Assembly: GCA_035048815.1 (NCBI GenBank) | Contig: JAUCBN010000003.1 | Location: 25,590,001 to 25,654,000, forward strand | DNA: 64,000 nucleotides | Source: Abelmoschus esculentus | Taxonomy: Eukaryota; Streptophyta; Magnoliopsida; Malvales; Malvaceae | Direction of reading: 5' to 3' | Shown: positions 1 to 12,027 of the stretch, piece by piece | Layout of the letters: every line of letters starts with the position of its first letter | How positions within the stretch are numbered: the stretch's first letter is position 1 | Made by a program: the position numbers and the translations under genes | The notes under the pieces: generated by a model | What the model saw: the letters and a program-made list of their open reading frames with translations, nothing else | Told to the model about the DNA's origin: nothing | The model's database searches: none

Positions 1-424
1 ACTTGGGCAACATATGTTTCTTGACAAATGTATAACCTTATGAGCTCAAAAATTTGCTATCATATAATAGGTATTCTAAAACAATCTCGTCCATCAATTA
101 TATTCATATAGGATCAAAGCGGTCTTCATCATATCAATCATGACTGGACCCATCAATGGTCACGTATAAAAACATAATCAAATGACATAGATCAATCATG
201 GATGCATAGCATGGAAATTACATGTAAATGTGAACCGAACATGCCTATTTTCAACTGGTCCTCCTAAACTTTAGTGAGATCAAAATTTACTGAATTCAGA
301 GTGTGCATAAGCCAAAATAACTTTATTTCTGCAGAAATTAACCTTAAACTAAAGTAACTGAAATTGTGTCTAAAACGAATGAGCATTTATCAAAATTACA
401 AACTCCCACTAAAACTGAATATAC

Positions 425-2000
425 TTAAATAATATTACACCCATATGAGTAGTGTGCTCATGAAAGACCTAGGGTGATAGTTTCTCAATAAGCGCGCAAT
501 TATGGAGTTTGTACCAACATGCTCTATAGACACACAAATGCTCTGAAATTTCTTTAATAACTAGGAACTAAAATTTTAAAGTGTTCCTATTGTTTATAGA
601 ATAAATGATGCATATTTATTGTCACAAAATAACTGAAGTGGTCTTTCTATTCAATCTATAATTAGCAGCTCATGTGACAGAGTCTTTTACATCAATATTC
701 TAGTAGAATCGAAGCCTGTAAACTTGATGATCTCTAACTTACCAGAACTTCGATATGTGAGCATATAAATTTTGTTCTCTAAAATCATTTCATAACTCTA
801 TTTGCTACTATCCAATAATTCATATTAGATTTACTTAAATATCTGTCTAACATTCTAATAATGTATACAATATCCAAATGCATACATACTTGAGCATAAA
901 TTAGATTCTCAATAAATTATAGAATCTTTTGTATTTTATAAATTTCAAGGTTACCTGTAGGGCACTGAAAAAAAAATATCTTCTTTAGTAATATGAGTGT
1001 CACTTGATTTACTCCCACTGAACTTGTAATACATACAATTGTCAACCAAATTTATCTCAAAATCGAATGAGATAATCAATATAAAATTTATAATTTTATT
1101 AATGAGAGTTAAACTTAAGCTCATACATGGATATCTTTAATTTACATATCATTAATTTTGTATCATTAGACACAAATCAATGATTGTACCATATAATTAA
1201 TTTATTCAATGTTTTCATTGAAAAACACAAGCTTAACATCCATCTTGTGTAGCTCAAGATTAAAAAACAATAAGTGTCAAATTATTTTGAAAGAGTCTTT
1301 CAGTATAACTTAAGAGAAAGTCTCCACAAAATCAATATCTTCTTTTAGAGTATATCCTTTAAATACAAGACATGCATTATACTTGTTCACATTATTATTT
1401 ACATCCCTCTTGGTTTAAATATTAATTTACAACCAATTGGTTTGTACCTTAAGATAATGCGACAGTTCTTAAACTTTATTGTCTTGTATAAAATTATACT
1501 CTTTTGAATAACATCAATCCACTTTTGAGAGTTAAAACATTTATGGTTTGATAAAAATAACTAATCAGGTTGTCTTTTATCATTTCATTATTATCTTTAT
1601 TTTCTTGATGAAATACTAAATAATAATCCTCAATAGTATTTCTCTTTTCTCTCATGGATATCTTTAAAGACACATTTTTTTTTAGGTTGTTGAGTTTGTT
1701 CTTCTAAAAAATAATTATCTTATCTTGAACGAGAGTTGTTCAACATTGTTTTGCTAATGTACTTGATTCACTTTTTATTAATGATAGGTGTGAAAACCTA
1801 AACATCGTGAAAAGTGATAGTAGGAATTAAATTAATATTCAATTCCTCCTTAACAACAATGTATCTAACCTTATTCTCCCTCCAAACTCAACATCCTAAA
1901 AATGTTATAAATCTCTCATTAAAATAATCTTAATTATGGGATCATATAATTTACAGCCCATGGATCACTCAAAATATCCTAAGTAATTGCTTACTTTTGA
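425..2000 (-). pseudogene. Copia pol remnant: integrase tail, reverse transcriptase and RNase H
   Basis: In order on the minus strand: an integrase C-terminal stretch resembling the D-P...E-x-V-E-F-G-G-x-x-x-V-R segment (about 1815-1985); the start of reverse transcriptase with W-x-D-V, then P-I-G-C-K-x-I-F-K-P-R-G (about 1380-1530); a trace of the L-x-x-M-D-V-K segment (about 1240); a trace of the Y-x-K-F-S-G-S-K segment (about 1000-1040); and an RNase H tail resembling the [16 protein letters not shown] region (about 425-620). Stops and frameshifts are frequent throughout, so the copy is old. Confidence 0.7.
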
Positions 2001-2104
2001 AGTTTATTTTCTTTACATGTGTCCTAGCTTATACAAAAGAATAAACACTTTATAACTTATTGTTATTTCTTTTCAGTAGGACCCTTAGCAACTTCATTCT
2101 AATA

Positions 2105-2433
2105 GATTTTTTTTATTTCCCTTATTCTTAAAGACACTAACCAAAGAGCACTAACTGATTGAGTATTTTTATAATTATAATGCTTCAACTTTTCTTCCTC
2201 TTTAACACAATGAGAAATAATCTCGTTTAAAGTTTATTTCTCCTTTAATAATTGTAACTAATTTTAAATTAGTTAAACTGTATAGGAAGCTATACTAAAA
2301 TTATAAGAACAAACAATTGTTATAAAGTTTGATCAATGTGCCTTAAGTTTTGAAGCAATATAATATACTCCCTCACATTTCCTTGATCCTTATACTTAAT
2401 AGACATCAAATAAACCAAAAGTGATGTAATGTT
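2105..2433 (-). pseudogene. Copia gag remnant
   Basis: The minus strand translates to pieces matching the conserved copia gag core. Around 2320-2433 the reading contains SIKYKDQGNVREYI, equivalent to the usual motif of a short K-Y-x-G loop followed by N-x-R-E-Y-I. Around 2110-2235 it contains NEIISHCVKEEEKLK, equivalent to the C-x-Q-E-E-x-R-L-K helix. A stop and a frame change separate the two pieces. No start codon or zinc knuckle is left. It is a dead fragment. Confidence 0.75.
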
Positions 2434-4222
2434 AATCTTAACAAAAATTAATATTTTTTTTTATCAAGGAAACCCTTAGTATGAATATTTTTTTTTGTAG
2501 ATTTGTGCTCTTAAAAATTTATAAAATATTTATACATTATGATCATTAGACTTGAACGAACTCACATCTCAAAATCCTATTTATGGATGCTTACCGCCGT
2601 GAGAGGTGCAAGTTGTTCTTCACTTAGTGAAAGTTCTATGTTCATAGAACCAAATACTATATATAAGTGTCTTTTCTATTCCTTGAAACTAATTTCACTA
2701 AACATAAGTATAAAATGTATTCAACAGATATTATGATAGTAAAAATAAATCATCTAAAGATAGAACAAAAATAAGTAAATAAACAAGCTCACACATAAAT
2801 ATTTATAAGTAAACAATAAATTCAAAATAATGGTTAGTTCCCCTCAAGATACCAAGCACAACATTAATATCAAGTCTTTGGACAGTAATATTAACTGTAA
2901 GCGGTACTCTTGTTGTAGCAATCAAACATTGACAATAAACTATGTCAAACAATAGATTAATCTTTGGACAAACATATTGTTCACATAAAATACCATATAA
3001 TTGTCACACATTTATCGCTACAGTTGTCATTGTAATTCGGCCAAATATTAATTTTCCTTTGGGCCAATTAATAAACGCATGAATTACAAAGACCTATAAT
3101 TATCTTAATATTTTAAATAAACTAATCTACACAAAAGCGGTCACTTTGGTGACATTATGTTTCAATTAATCTATTAAAATATTAGATATCCGAAGCCAAA
3201 ATATGAATTTAAATGTTTAAAAATATTTTTCTTAATTTTATCTTTTACTCAAGATAAAAGATAACCAAAATAATAATAAATTTGAATAAAGGTAACATCA
3301 TCACAAGATATCGAACACTCCAATAATATTTAAAAAATATTAATTTATAAGTGATATCTTGATGTAGTAATCAAACATTGATAATAAGAATATGTTAAAC
3401 AAAAATCTTCCTTTGGGCCGATTTATCGTTCACATATAAAACTGAATAATTATCACATGTTTATTACCACAAATGCACATGTAACATTACTAATTATTAA
3501 TCTTTCTTTGGGCCGATTAATATTAGCATAAACTGAATTACATGCACAAAACCTTCTATATTTTAAAATAAAATAATTTCCACAATAAAGATCACTTTGA
3601 TGACTTAATGCTTCAATTAATTTATCTTAAAATATATAACATAAATATACCAATATTCAAACTTAATATTTATAACAGTCAAAGTTGAAATTTCTGATAA
3701 CACTTGAGTTTTCAAAATAAACCAAATTAAGGTTGTCTTAATGGGGCTATCAGAATCCAAATAACTTGAATCTTTGATTGTTCTTCAAAAATTCCTTAAA
3801 TATGCTTTTACCAAAACTAAGTTCGATCAAAACATTTAATCTTTAACTAAAAATAAAATACAAAAAAATATCATACAAGTAAGTAATTCGTATAATAATT
3901 ACTTGAAACTTTAATATAATCATAATAATATAATAATCAAAAATAATTGATCAAACCGAATTGAATATATCAATACCAAATATATATTCTATAATCCAAA
4001 ATAACATATGATCAAAACTAAATATCGAATATGTTAACCAAGTAAATTACATAAAGTAACAATATACTTTAAAAGTAACATGTCAAAAGATCATTCAATC
4101 ATAACTTAATAAACATAAACCGAATATAAAGCTTTAATAGCTAACCTGAATATAATTTTTTTTTAATCATGATAAATTTATCATGACAAAGCCAAAATTA
4201 ATTATATTTTTCTTTATTATTA

Positions 4223-4405
4223 ATGACCAAAACTAAAATTTTGATATTACCGAATTTAACTTAATATCAATGATCAAAACTAAAATTTTGATCTAACCGA
4301 ATTTAACTTAATACCCAATGATCAAAACTAAAATTTTGATCTAACCGAATTTAACTTAATACACAATGATCAAAACTAAAATTTTGATCCAACCAAATTA
4401 AACAT
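4223..4405. repeat. 48-base tandem repeat, about 3.8 copies, inside the copia leader
   Basis: Units begin at 4223, 4270, 4318 and 4366, a period of 47-48 bases. Each contains ATCAAAACTAAAATTTTGAT, itself a partial inverted repeat, followed by an ACCGAATTTAACTTAATA segment. Copies differ at only a few bases. The array lies in the untranslated leader of the degenerate copia element. Confidence 0.9.
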
Positions 4406-4922
4406 ATAATTTAAATAAAATATATTTAAAATATATATTTCATAAAAATAAAGTAAATATGTTACTATCGAAGTAATTGAAATCCAAACTTAAAATTTAA
4501 TTTCCAATTAATAGAAACAAAAAAATAAATAAATAAATTTCCAATGCGGACAAAACCTAATCTTCATATAAATCTAGATTGATTTCTATAATTTCTTAAT
4601 TAATCGATTCAAACCCATATACGTAAAACCAAACTGAATCCACGGAAATATATATTTGTCGTAAAACAATGAATGTTAATCCATTGGAAAAGGAAAAACA
4701 ACCGGATTGACGAAAACCCAAAATAAAATAATAGAAAATAATTTAAATTGATTTGTTCTTAAAATACGACAGATATATAATTTAATCTCATACGATTAGT
4801 TATAAAACCATATCGAAGTAAATAATCCGTAAAATTATATTTAATTTTAAATCATATCAATAAATTAAAACCCAAAACTTATGATCTCAATGAATTGACA
4901 TAATTCTGGCACTGATGCCACT

Positions 4923-5388
4923 TGTTAGAATTAAAATATATTCAATACGAATATAAACCCAAGATCTCTACATGTCAAATCATCAAGAACAATAAAATAA
5001 ATAAACTGAATGCGGAAGCGTACCTGAATTAATCGATAGAGTTTTTCCAGAGGGTTTGATCTTTCAAGAAGTTAGGTTTTCTCTTGTGGCACAACTCTCA
5101 GACAGGGAAAAGAGATATGCAAGTTGACCTAATTCTTGGGGACCATAACCCCTTTATATAGTTGGTTTAATAACCAACTAGTAGTTGATTTAATAACCAA
5201 CTCTGAAGTATTTATAATTCTGCCCCTCATCAAATTATAAATACACCTTATGGTATCTACACTTTTAATTCCATGATAATTTAATACCTATAACACGTGT
5301 AACATAATTGGTCACTTAATTACGTGTTAAATTTTATAATAGCAATATACATTATACATATGTGCCCACTTTGAATTTTAATCCAACA
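4923..5388 (-). repeat. 5' LTR of the degenerate copia element
   Basis: On the plus strand it starts TGTTAGAATT and ends ATCCAACA, giving the TG...CA ends typical of LTRs, 466 bases long. It lies next to the primer-binding-site-like sequence at 4906-4920. The partner LTR would lie left of base 1, so a target-site duplication cannot be tested; the five bases to the right are ATGGA. Confidence 0.65.
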
Positions 5389-6516
5389 ATGGAACTATAC
5401 ATTAGAACATAATTCTTTTATTTTTTTCTGTTTTTAATATTAATATTATGATATATGATAATATTAACAGATATATGATTATAAATAATCAATAAAACAT
5501 TAAAATTTACGTGAAAAAATAAAAAAATACGGGCAAATAAAAAGTCTGTAATGTTGAAATTACAAGAGGTTTAAAGAAATTTGTGTAGAAAAAATCTACC
5601 AAACCATGTTTCATACTTTTAATTTATGTACATAATTAAAAAATAATTACAAATACTTTTTAACTATATTTAAATAAAATTTTAGTATTTATTTAAAATC
5701 TCTGCATATTTTCATTTTTTTCATTAAATAAGACAACTTATTATGATTCATTGATGGTGTGTATAAAAGTCAGACATTGATAATATATTGTATATATAAT
5801 CTTTTTAATTATATTAGTATTTTTTTTAGAATATAGTGGTGAAAATATTACAAAGATGGTACAAAAAGAAAATATTTAAAAACAAAAGATAAAAATTTGT
5901 ACAAAGAAAATCTTTCAGTAGAGATGGTGATAGCAAAAGGTGTAGCTTCGTGGCAAGCTTTCCCCTTTTTATAGTTTTTTTTCTTCTTTCTATTAATAAT
6001 TTTTTTAATGAATATAAATAAAATTTTTGTTCGTTTAATTAAATAAACATGAATAAGGGTTTGTTTGTTATTTATGTTCGTAAATGTTCGATAATCCGTT
6101 ATTTATATTCGTTTATGTTCATTTAAATTTATTCACATGTGTCTAGATGTGTTCATTATTTGCTTAAACCGAACTAATCAACCAAATAAAAATAAAATGG
6201 TTAATCTATTATATAATTTTAGGTTTCGGTTAATGATTAAGAGTTTTTTCAAATTAATATTATTGATTAATTCAATTTAAAATCGATTAATTAACTGAAT
6301 TAATTGAACTAACCCTAAATATTAAATATTTAACACATTATATATATTTGTGTTCATTTACGTTCATTTATGTCTGATTGTCAAGTTAATAAACGAATAC
6401 GAACAAGCTATATTTCTTAATGAATGAACATGAACAAAAAATTTCTTGTTCGTTCATTTATTCAATTAAAGTTAAATGAATAAACATGAACACATCTTTA
6501 TTCTTGTTCGTTCGAT
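5389..6516. other. AT-rich intergenic stretch with a GTTCRTTTAT-rich repeat
   Basis: No gene was found. From about 6025 to 6516 the motif GTTCATTTAT/GTTCGTTTAT and its complement recur many times. The two ends of this block are roughly inverted copies of each other, as in a worn MITE. The exact boundaries are not clear. Confidence 0.4.
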
Positions 6517-6589
6517 TAGTTTACAATATATTAAATATGTCTCTTCTCTTTCGTCCAGATTCATTGAATTATTAGAAACTATGAACTCT
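6517..6589 (+). repeat. Left copy of a 73-base direct duplication flanking an LTR element
   Basis: This stretch runs from TAGTTTACAATATATT to the bases just before the LTR at 6589. It recurs in direct orientation at 8506-8578, a few bases beyond the other LTR, with about five substitutions. It is far longer than the usual 4-6-base target-site duplication. Confidence 0.85.
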
Positions 6590-6952
6590 GTTATGATCTC
6601 AAATAACAAAGGTAAGAAATGAAATACTCAAAGATTGAATTCACTGATAGGAAGGAAATTTGCAAAACAAAGCAAGGGGAGAAGAAGAAAAAAATAGAGA
6701 AAAAATTAACCGCAACCAATGTTTACAAAATGTTTCATATCCCTATCACAATCCTTTTTACAATATATATACTATCTAACCAATTATTAATTGCAGATGA
6801 AACTTCTAATGCCTTGGGTAATTCTTTTCTCACGTAAACCCCTAACAATCGTAGATATCGAGCCGATTCATAATATTGCCCTCCTCTAAAAGACAAACCT
6901 TGTCCTCAAGGTTTCACTGAAAGATTCCTTCATAATGCTTGTTTTTTTTTTG

Positions 6953-7936
6953 TTAAAACTTGGACAACAATTCGATAAAATTCATGATTACAAGACCAAG
7001 TGTCCCATCCAAGCTAAACCCAAGAACACTTTGGATCCCTTTTTCTACCATGATTCCACAATGAGCAGACATGATATTTAACCTTGAGTGCTTGGCATGC
7101 TTAGATTGGATAATACTGTAGAGGATACTTCCATCAATTAAAATATGATTCATATGCTCTTTTACACGTCCTTTAATATCAAAGATTCCAGATTTTATCA
7201 AAATCATTATATGGAGAAGCTTTGGTGCTGCCTTGTGCAATCTTTTGTTCCTCCAAAGAAATATCATCCCGTTGTAATATGTGTCGAATTAACACTAGAA
7301 ACAAAAAGCTTTTATATCGGATTTCAGTAAAATCTAAGGTTTGAAATTCAACTGGTATTTCCTTATGCAACGACATAGATCCTTCGTCAACATAAGTACT
7401 ACAATTGCTTGCCAAAAATCTACTCCATAAACATAGTGTGTAATAAATAGTTAATTGTTACTGCAAAGTCAAGATTATGGTATGATCTCTTTGAAACCTT
7501 ATCAAGTTGTAACAACTTATCTTCCATTAACAATAATCTAAATATATATGAATCATCACTCTTAAAGGGAAAATTCATGTAAATCCTCATCCTTAAGTAA
7601 ACATGCTCAGTTCTAAATATAATGTCGACAAAAATAGCATCCACTAAAGATTTCAACATAAGTAACATGAGGCATGCACTTCAGAAGAAAAAAATGATCT
7701 TGTAACATAAAAGAACTCATACCAAATTGTTTGTCTACGTTCTCAATCTCATCTAATGGAAAGAAATCAGATAAAGATTTACCATGAATCGGGTTGCCCA
7801 AACTTGAATCCAACCTCACTTTGCGAAATACGCCAAGCAGTAAAATTTCAGAGAAATTATGAATTGATGCTTTAATAGTATTTGGAGTTTCTACCTTTGG
7901 CGGATGACCCATGGAAGGAATAATCAACCCGGTCAT
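6953..7936 (-). pseudogene. Decayed coding-like interior of the small LTR element
   Basis: Four overlapping minus-strand open stretches (6953-7267, 7179-7415, 7420-7668, 7613-7936) lie one after the other in different frames, which suggests one former reading frame broken by frameshifts. I recognise no protease, polymerase or integrase motif. It could be a non-coding spacer that happens to be open. Confidence 0.3.
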
Positions 7937-8067
7937 GTTCGATTTTTTGCTACTAACGATTGAGTTAACGTCAACCCAAGAAGAACAAAATCCATAACCT
8001 CATCATTTCGAACAAGATTTTCATCTAATGCTGCTTGATTTAATTTTTGTTCCCTCAAAGATGGTTT

Positions 8068-8337
8068 TCATCCGCTAGCAACTTTCTCGTCCGTTGTCAT
8101 AGGCAATTCCTCAAACACTTGAGCCGTTATCTTTCGTTCATTTTGTTTAGTCCCAATATTTACCGATTCAGAGCTATTGAATTTTGCCTTGTTGATCTGA
8201 GCTACTTGGGCACTCAAAAGCTCAACCTGCTTAAAGATATGTTGAAGTGTCTTTTGATTTTTCGTGGCACTAATTTGAAGGGAGTTAAGTAATTGTTTAC
8301 GCCGTAAATCAGATTCTTGCAATCCTCGGATCAATTC
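8068..8337 (-). pseudogene. Gag-like N-terminal fragment of the small LTR element
   Basis: An open stretch of about 88 codons begins some 40 bases inside the 5' LTR on the minus strand and encodes a polar, helix-prone protein (IRGLQESDLRRKQLLNSL...). This is the sort of coiled-coil gag start seen in plant gypsy elements. There is no capsid core or zinc knuckle. I assign it by position and general character, not by a diagnostic motif. Confidence 0.4.
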
Positions 8338-8505
8338 AGTTTTTATCGTTATTGTCGACTCTTAATGAAAGCACCAATGTTATGATCCCAAATAACAAAG
8401 GTAAAAAATAAAATACTCAAAGATTGAATTCACTAATAAAAAAAAAAATTACAGAACAAAGCAAGGGGAGAAGAAGAAAGAAATAAGTACGATTCATAAC
8501 AATCG

Positions 8506-8578
8506 TAGTTTACAATATATTAAATACGTCTCTTCTATTTCGTTCAGATTCATTGAATTATTAGAAATTATGGACTCT
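8506..8578 (+). repeat. Right copy of the 73-base direct duplication
   Basis: This is the partner of 6517-6589. It begins four bases after the right LTR (8379-8501) and ends in ACTCT like the left copy. The level of divergence is similar to that between the two LTR copies, so the duplication probably arose when the element inserted or soon after. Confidence 0.85.
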
Positions 8579-10784
8579 TATGAATTTTAGTATTCGCATG
8601 TACTATTTATGGCTTCAATTATGTCAGAAGCATAGTCATTAATTTTTATGTAACCATCGGTTCTGATTTTTCTATATTCACGTTAGTTTTTAAAAAATTA
8701 TATTTTATTTTGATAAAATAGTTTTATTTTATAAATTTTTAATATTAAAAGATAAAAATTTTAAGATATTTTTTATAATTATTTATTAAAACTTATTTTT
8801 AAATAAAAAATAAAAATATATCTATAGTTTTTTTAAGTATAAAAAATATATTATTACTTTATAAAATAATTATTAATTAATTAAAAATTCAAATTCAGTT
8901 TAATTCGATTAACCGTGATTAATCACAACTCATAAATTTATGAACTATAATGTCTCAGTTCAATCCGATTTTCGATTTTACAATTAACCATGTTCAACCC
9001 TAATTGGTTGCAAACATCTCTATCTATTTTAGAAAATATTTTAATAAAAAGAACAATTACAGATTTATTATATAAAAATAATCTAAATATTTTTATTAAA
9101 ATATAATTTGTTCTCTCGTTATCAAGAAAATATTGGCAAATACCAAGAAGATAGTTTGTTATTAAATTTTGATGTATATATTAATTTGTTATTTATAAAA
9201 TTATATTTTTAATTTTATTAGTTATTAAAACTTATTTTATTTAGAATTTTTTTGTAACTTTAAAAATTATTGAACTAATTAAATATTTAAAAAATAAACT
9301 TTTAATTTTGAATAAAAAAAAATTACAAACAAGGACATAAATAAACTAAAACATTTGGGATTCAATGCTAAGCTACAAAAGGTAGGGTAACGATTGGCCC
9401 AACATGTTACCATGGCCAATGGGCCTATTGTTGTTTATGCGATATTAGAAAGTAACGATTGGGTTTCAACCCAATCCGGCCTGATTGGGTCAGATTTTTT
9501 GATTAAAAAAAAAGGTTCGGGTCGAATGATTTTTTAAAGTGTCGTTGGGTCGGTTCAAATTTGAGTTTAGGGTGTAAAATATCCGACTCGACCAGACCGG
9601 GACTAAATATGTAATTTTTCATAATTTTTAAGGATATTTATAATAATGATCCTCTATCTATATATTTTTTTATAATTAGGACTTTAAAATTAATTTTTTA
9701 TTTATAATTTAGTCTTTAAAATTATATATTTTTTATAATTAAGTCCCTAAAAATTATTTTTTTACAACTTAATCCCTGAATTTATTTTTTTCTATAGGTC
9801 GGAGTTGGGTTTATAATATTTATTTTCGGATCGGGCCTAATAAGATATTTTGAAAAAAATATTTGGATCAGGTCGAAATCAAGTTTAAGGTATTTGACTC
9901 GAACCTGACCCGACTCGTGCCGTCTCTCTATATAATATAGATCATAATAAACATTTGGATTATTATTAAACAATGGGAAATTTTTATATAATCTATTTAT
10001 TGGAACGAGCTGTCTCTCTTTGGTTAATAAGATTCAAAAGGTTTATCCATCTTAGGGGTAAATTTTTTTCAACCAGAATCTGATATGAATATGATAAAAA
10101 AAATAAAACAAAATAAAGATTCGTTATAACATTATAACAAAAACTAAGATAAGACATTATCTAGAAATAAAATCCGCGTTTAATTCCTTATATATAATAT
10201 ATTATATATATATCTAATATATATACAAACAAGATATACAAATTTCTAATAGGTCAGATATTTCTTTCAAACATTCAAATTCAAAATAGATTCTTTTTTG
10301 GAAACTTCCTTTAAATATAAAACTTTGAGTGTTCAGAGATACTCTCGTATCTTTTCTGTTGATTATTTAGGGATAAATATTTTTTACATATTTTGAAATT
10401 GTTTCACGACCAAAACGAGAATTAAACTTTGGGTCACTCCTAAGGTAAGATTTTCTAAAAACAAGTTAATCTAATTGTACTTTTATATAATTATTAATGT
10501 TTGATTTAATGACAGAATACTTCTGATTTTATATTTTAAAATTTATTATTTGGATGATCTTTTATATTTAATTTATTCTAGTAATAATATTAGAATTCAA
10601 ACTTTCGATCATAATTAAAAGAATTAATTTCTTTGTAATAATAAAAAGCATAATGTCTCATTCCATCGTATTAGTCTAGTGAATAAATTTAATCAAAAAC
10701 CTTAATTTTAGTTATTATCTTTATATTTTATTTAAGTAATATTCTCAATTCATTGATAGGAAAAATGTGAAATCAATTAATTAA
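8579..10784. other. AT-rich intergenic stretch with degenerate repeats
   Basis: No gene was recognised. At 9480-9620 and 9780-9930 there are GGGTCGGGT/CCGACTCGAC-rich blocks in roughly opposite orientation, flanking degenerate copies of an AATTTAGTCCCTAAA-like motif (9650-9790). Together they look like one worn MITE. An open stretch at 9782-9973 (minus) falls inside this block and is not credible as a gene. Confidence 0.4.
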
Positions 10785-11066
10785 AGCTTAATACATTTTA
10801 TCCTAAACTATACAATTTTTTTTTTAATTTATCCATTAAATTATTTTTTAACCTGTTTTGTCCTATTTATCTATACCATTATCGAGTTGTCACTTAAATT
10901 ATATTAATTTTTCAAGTTACCCCATATATTATTCAATTTTTTTAAATTACCCAAAAATAAAAATGATTTTAATCTAATTTTACAAAATTTTTAGACAAAA
11001 TGTACGAAAATATTTTAAAAAAATTAAAAAAAAATGTATAATTTATTGGCAAAAATGTATTAAACC
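10785..11066. mobile_element. Probable MITE of about 280 bases
   Basis: The ends are inverted copies: GCTTAATACATTTT on the left and AAAATGTATTAAACC on the right. Neither end is perfect, and I cannot define a target-site duplication with confidence. It lies just downstream of the fasciclin-like gene and may supply its 3' sequences. Confidence 0.45.
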
Positions 11067-11295
11067 ATTAATTAGACTCAACTTTGAATGGACAAGTAGA
11101 TTTTCTTTTCAGAGAACAATATTACAATGAAATTAACAACACAAACAAGGAACCAGAAAAACACATCAAAATCAATTTCATAACCATAATAATCGGAAAA
11201 GGAAAGAAATGAAGAACACTCATCATCTTCATCACCACCGTCGAATATTAATCCAACCCATCAAAATCACCGCCTTCAATTCTCCACTTCCACGG

Positions 11296-12027
11296 TCACA
11301 AATAAAGTGCAGCAACCACAGCTGCAACACCGAACAAGGCTACATTCTGCACGGCGGACGCTTTAGAGTTATCAGCAGGGGTTTCATCAGGGCTATCTGC
11401 AACAACAGCAGCCTTCTTCTTCTTCGACTTCGTAGGCGCAGGTGCCGGAGCTGGAGGTCTGGGGTCAAATATTTGCATAGGTTTAAGCACCTGATCGATT
11501 TGATAAACCGCAAGCTGACCGTCAGTGTAAATAGTACCCGACACACTAGTGTTTGTCAACCCGCTTGTCATATTCACTGAGTTTCCCGATGTTGTAATAT
11601 TCAGAGGGAACTTCCCGTCGCCGCTATCACCGGCTTGGGTTCTCAAAGGGTTGCTAATGGTTTGGAACTGAGTCGACGTGAGGTATGTTGGGACGATGTG
11701 GAATTGCACCAGCTCGACTTTTTGTTCGTCGGTAAGTGAATTCAGTGTGCCGGATTTAAGGCTGGCGAAAGCATTATCCGTCGGTGCAAAAATGGTCATC
11801 CCGTTGTTGGAGTTGTTTAGCTGACCGAGCAGCTGGTTGGCTACTTGTGTAGATTTTAGAAGACGAATGAAGAGGGTGAATTGGCCGGCTTTTTCGAGGA
11901 TTTTGGTGACGTTCGTTGGACCGGAAGGTGCAGGAGCTGCTGCCGGACCTTGGGCTAGTGTTGTTGAACAATGTAGGACGAAAAGTATGAGAAATGAGAG
12001 GGTGGGGAAGACATATTGTTGCTTCAT
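11296..12027 (-). CDS. FLA11-like: Fasciclin-like arabinogalactan protein, FLA11/FLA12 type
   Basis: This is an intronless gene of 243 residues, the usual size for single-fasciclin FLAs of the FLA11/12 group. These are GPI-anchored cell-surface proteoglycans associated with secondary wall formation in stems and fibres. Visible parts: a hydrophobic signal peptide (about residues 1-25, ending TTLAQ); a Pro/Ala-rich arabinogalactan stretch (GPAAAPAPSGP); one fasciclin domain with the H1 box TIFAPTDNAF and an H2 region starting VQFHIVPTYLT; several N-x-S/T sites (NIT, NMT, NTS); a second Pro-rich stretch (RPPAPAPAP); a Lys run; and a hydrophobic C-terminus suited to GPI attachment. An in-frame ATG 22 codons upstream (12093) would put a polar, Cys-containing extension before the signal peptide, so I chose the ATG at 12027. 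A candidate AATAAA lies at 11041-11046 on the minus strand, about 250 bases past the stop. No clear TATA box was seen. Confidence 0.93.
   Translation of the reverse strand: MKQQYVFPTLSFLILFVLHCSTTLAQGPAAAPAPSGPTNVTKILEKAGQFTLFIRLLKSTQVANQLLGQLNNSNNGMTIFAPTDNAFASLKSGTLNSLTDEQKVELVQFHIVPTYLTSTQFQTISNPLRTQAGDSGDGKFPLNITTSGNSVNMTSGLTNTSVSGTIYTDGQLAVYQIDQVLKPMQIFDPRPPAPAPAPTKSKKKKAAVVADSPDETPADNSKASAVQNVALFGVAAVVAALYL

Larger units (their letters stand above)
1..5388 (-). mobile_element. Degenerate Ty1-copia LTR retrotransposon, 3' end beyond left edge
   Basis: One LTR is visible at the right (4923-5388). Reading on the minus strand it is followed two bases later by a primer-binding-site-like sequence at about 4906-4920, an imperfect match to the initiator-Met type TGGTATCAGAGC. 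Translating the minus strand in pieces gives copia gag (about 2105-2433), the integrase C-terminus (about 1815-1985), reverse transcriptase (about 1000-1520) and RNase H (about 425-900), in the correct order. The frames are full of stops and shifts. Gag and the integrase tail lie only about 150 bases apart, so the zinc knuckle, protease and integrase core are deleted. A long leader of about 2.4 kb between LTR and gag holds several copies of a TTTGGGCC-containing motif (near 3058, 3413 and 3508). The other LTR is not in the window. Confidence 0.8.
6589..8501 (-). mobile_element. Small decayed LTR retrotransposon, probably non-autonomous
   Basis: Two terminal repeats start with TGTTATGATC: 6589 to about 6875 on the left and 8379-8501 on the right, the right one with a large internal deletion. 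Read on the minus strand, the right LTR is followed by TTGGTGCTTTCATTAAGAG (8360-8378), a sequence I know from just downstream of the 5' LTR in many plant gypsy-type elements. Next to the left LTR the plus strand reads TTGCCCTCCTC, the complement of a polypurine tract. The interior is 1.5 kb, has a gag-like start and no recognisable protease, reverse transcriptase or integrase. The LTR ends are uncertain by about 30 bases because an AACAATCGTAG motif occurs at different places in the two copies. Confidence 0.6.

Noticed and set aside
2539..2736. 65-codon open frame on the plus strand
   Set aside because: It runs antisense through the leader of the degenerate copia element and has no recognisable feature.
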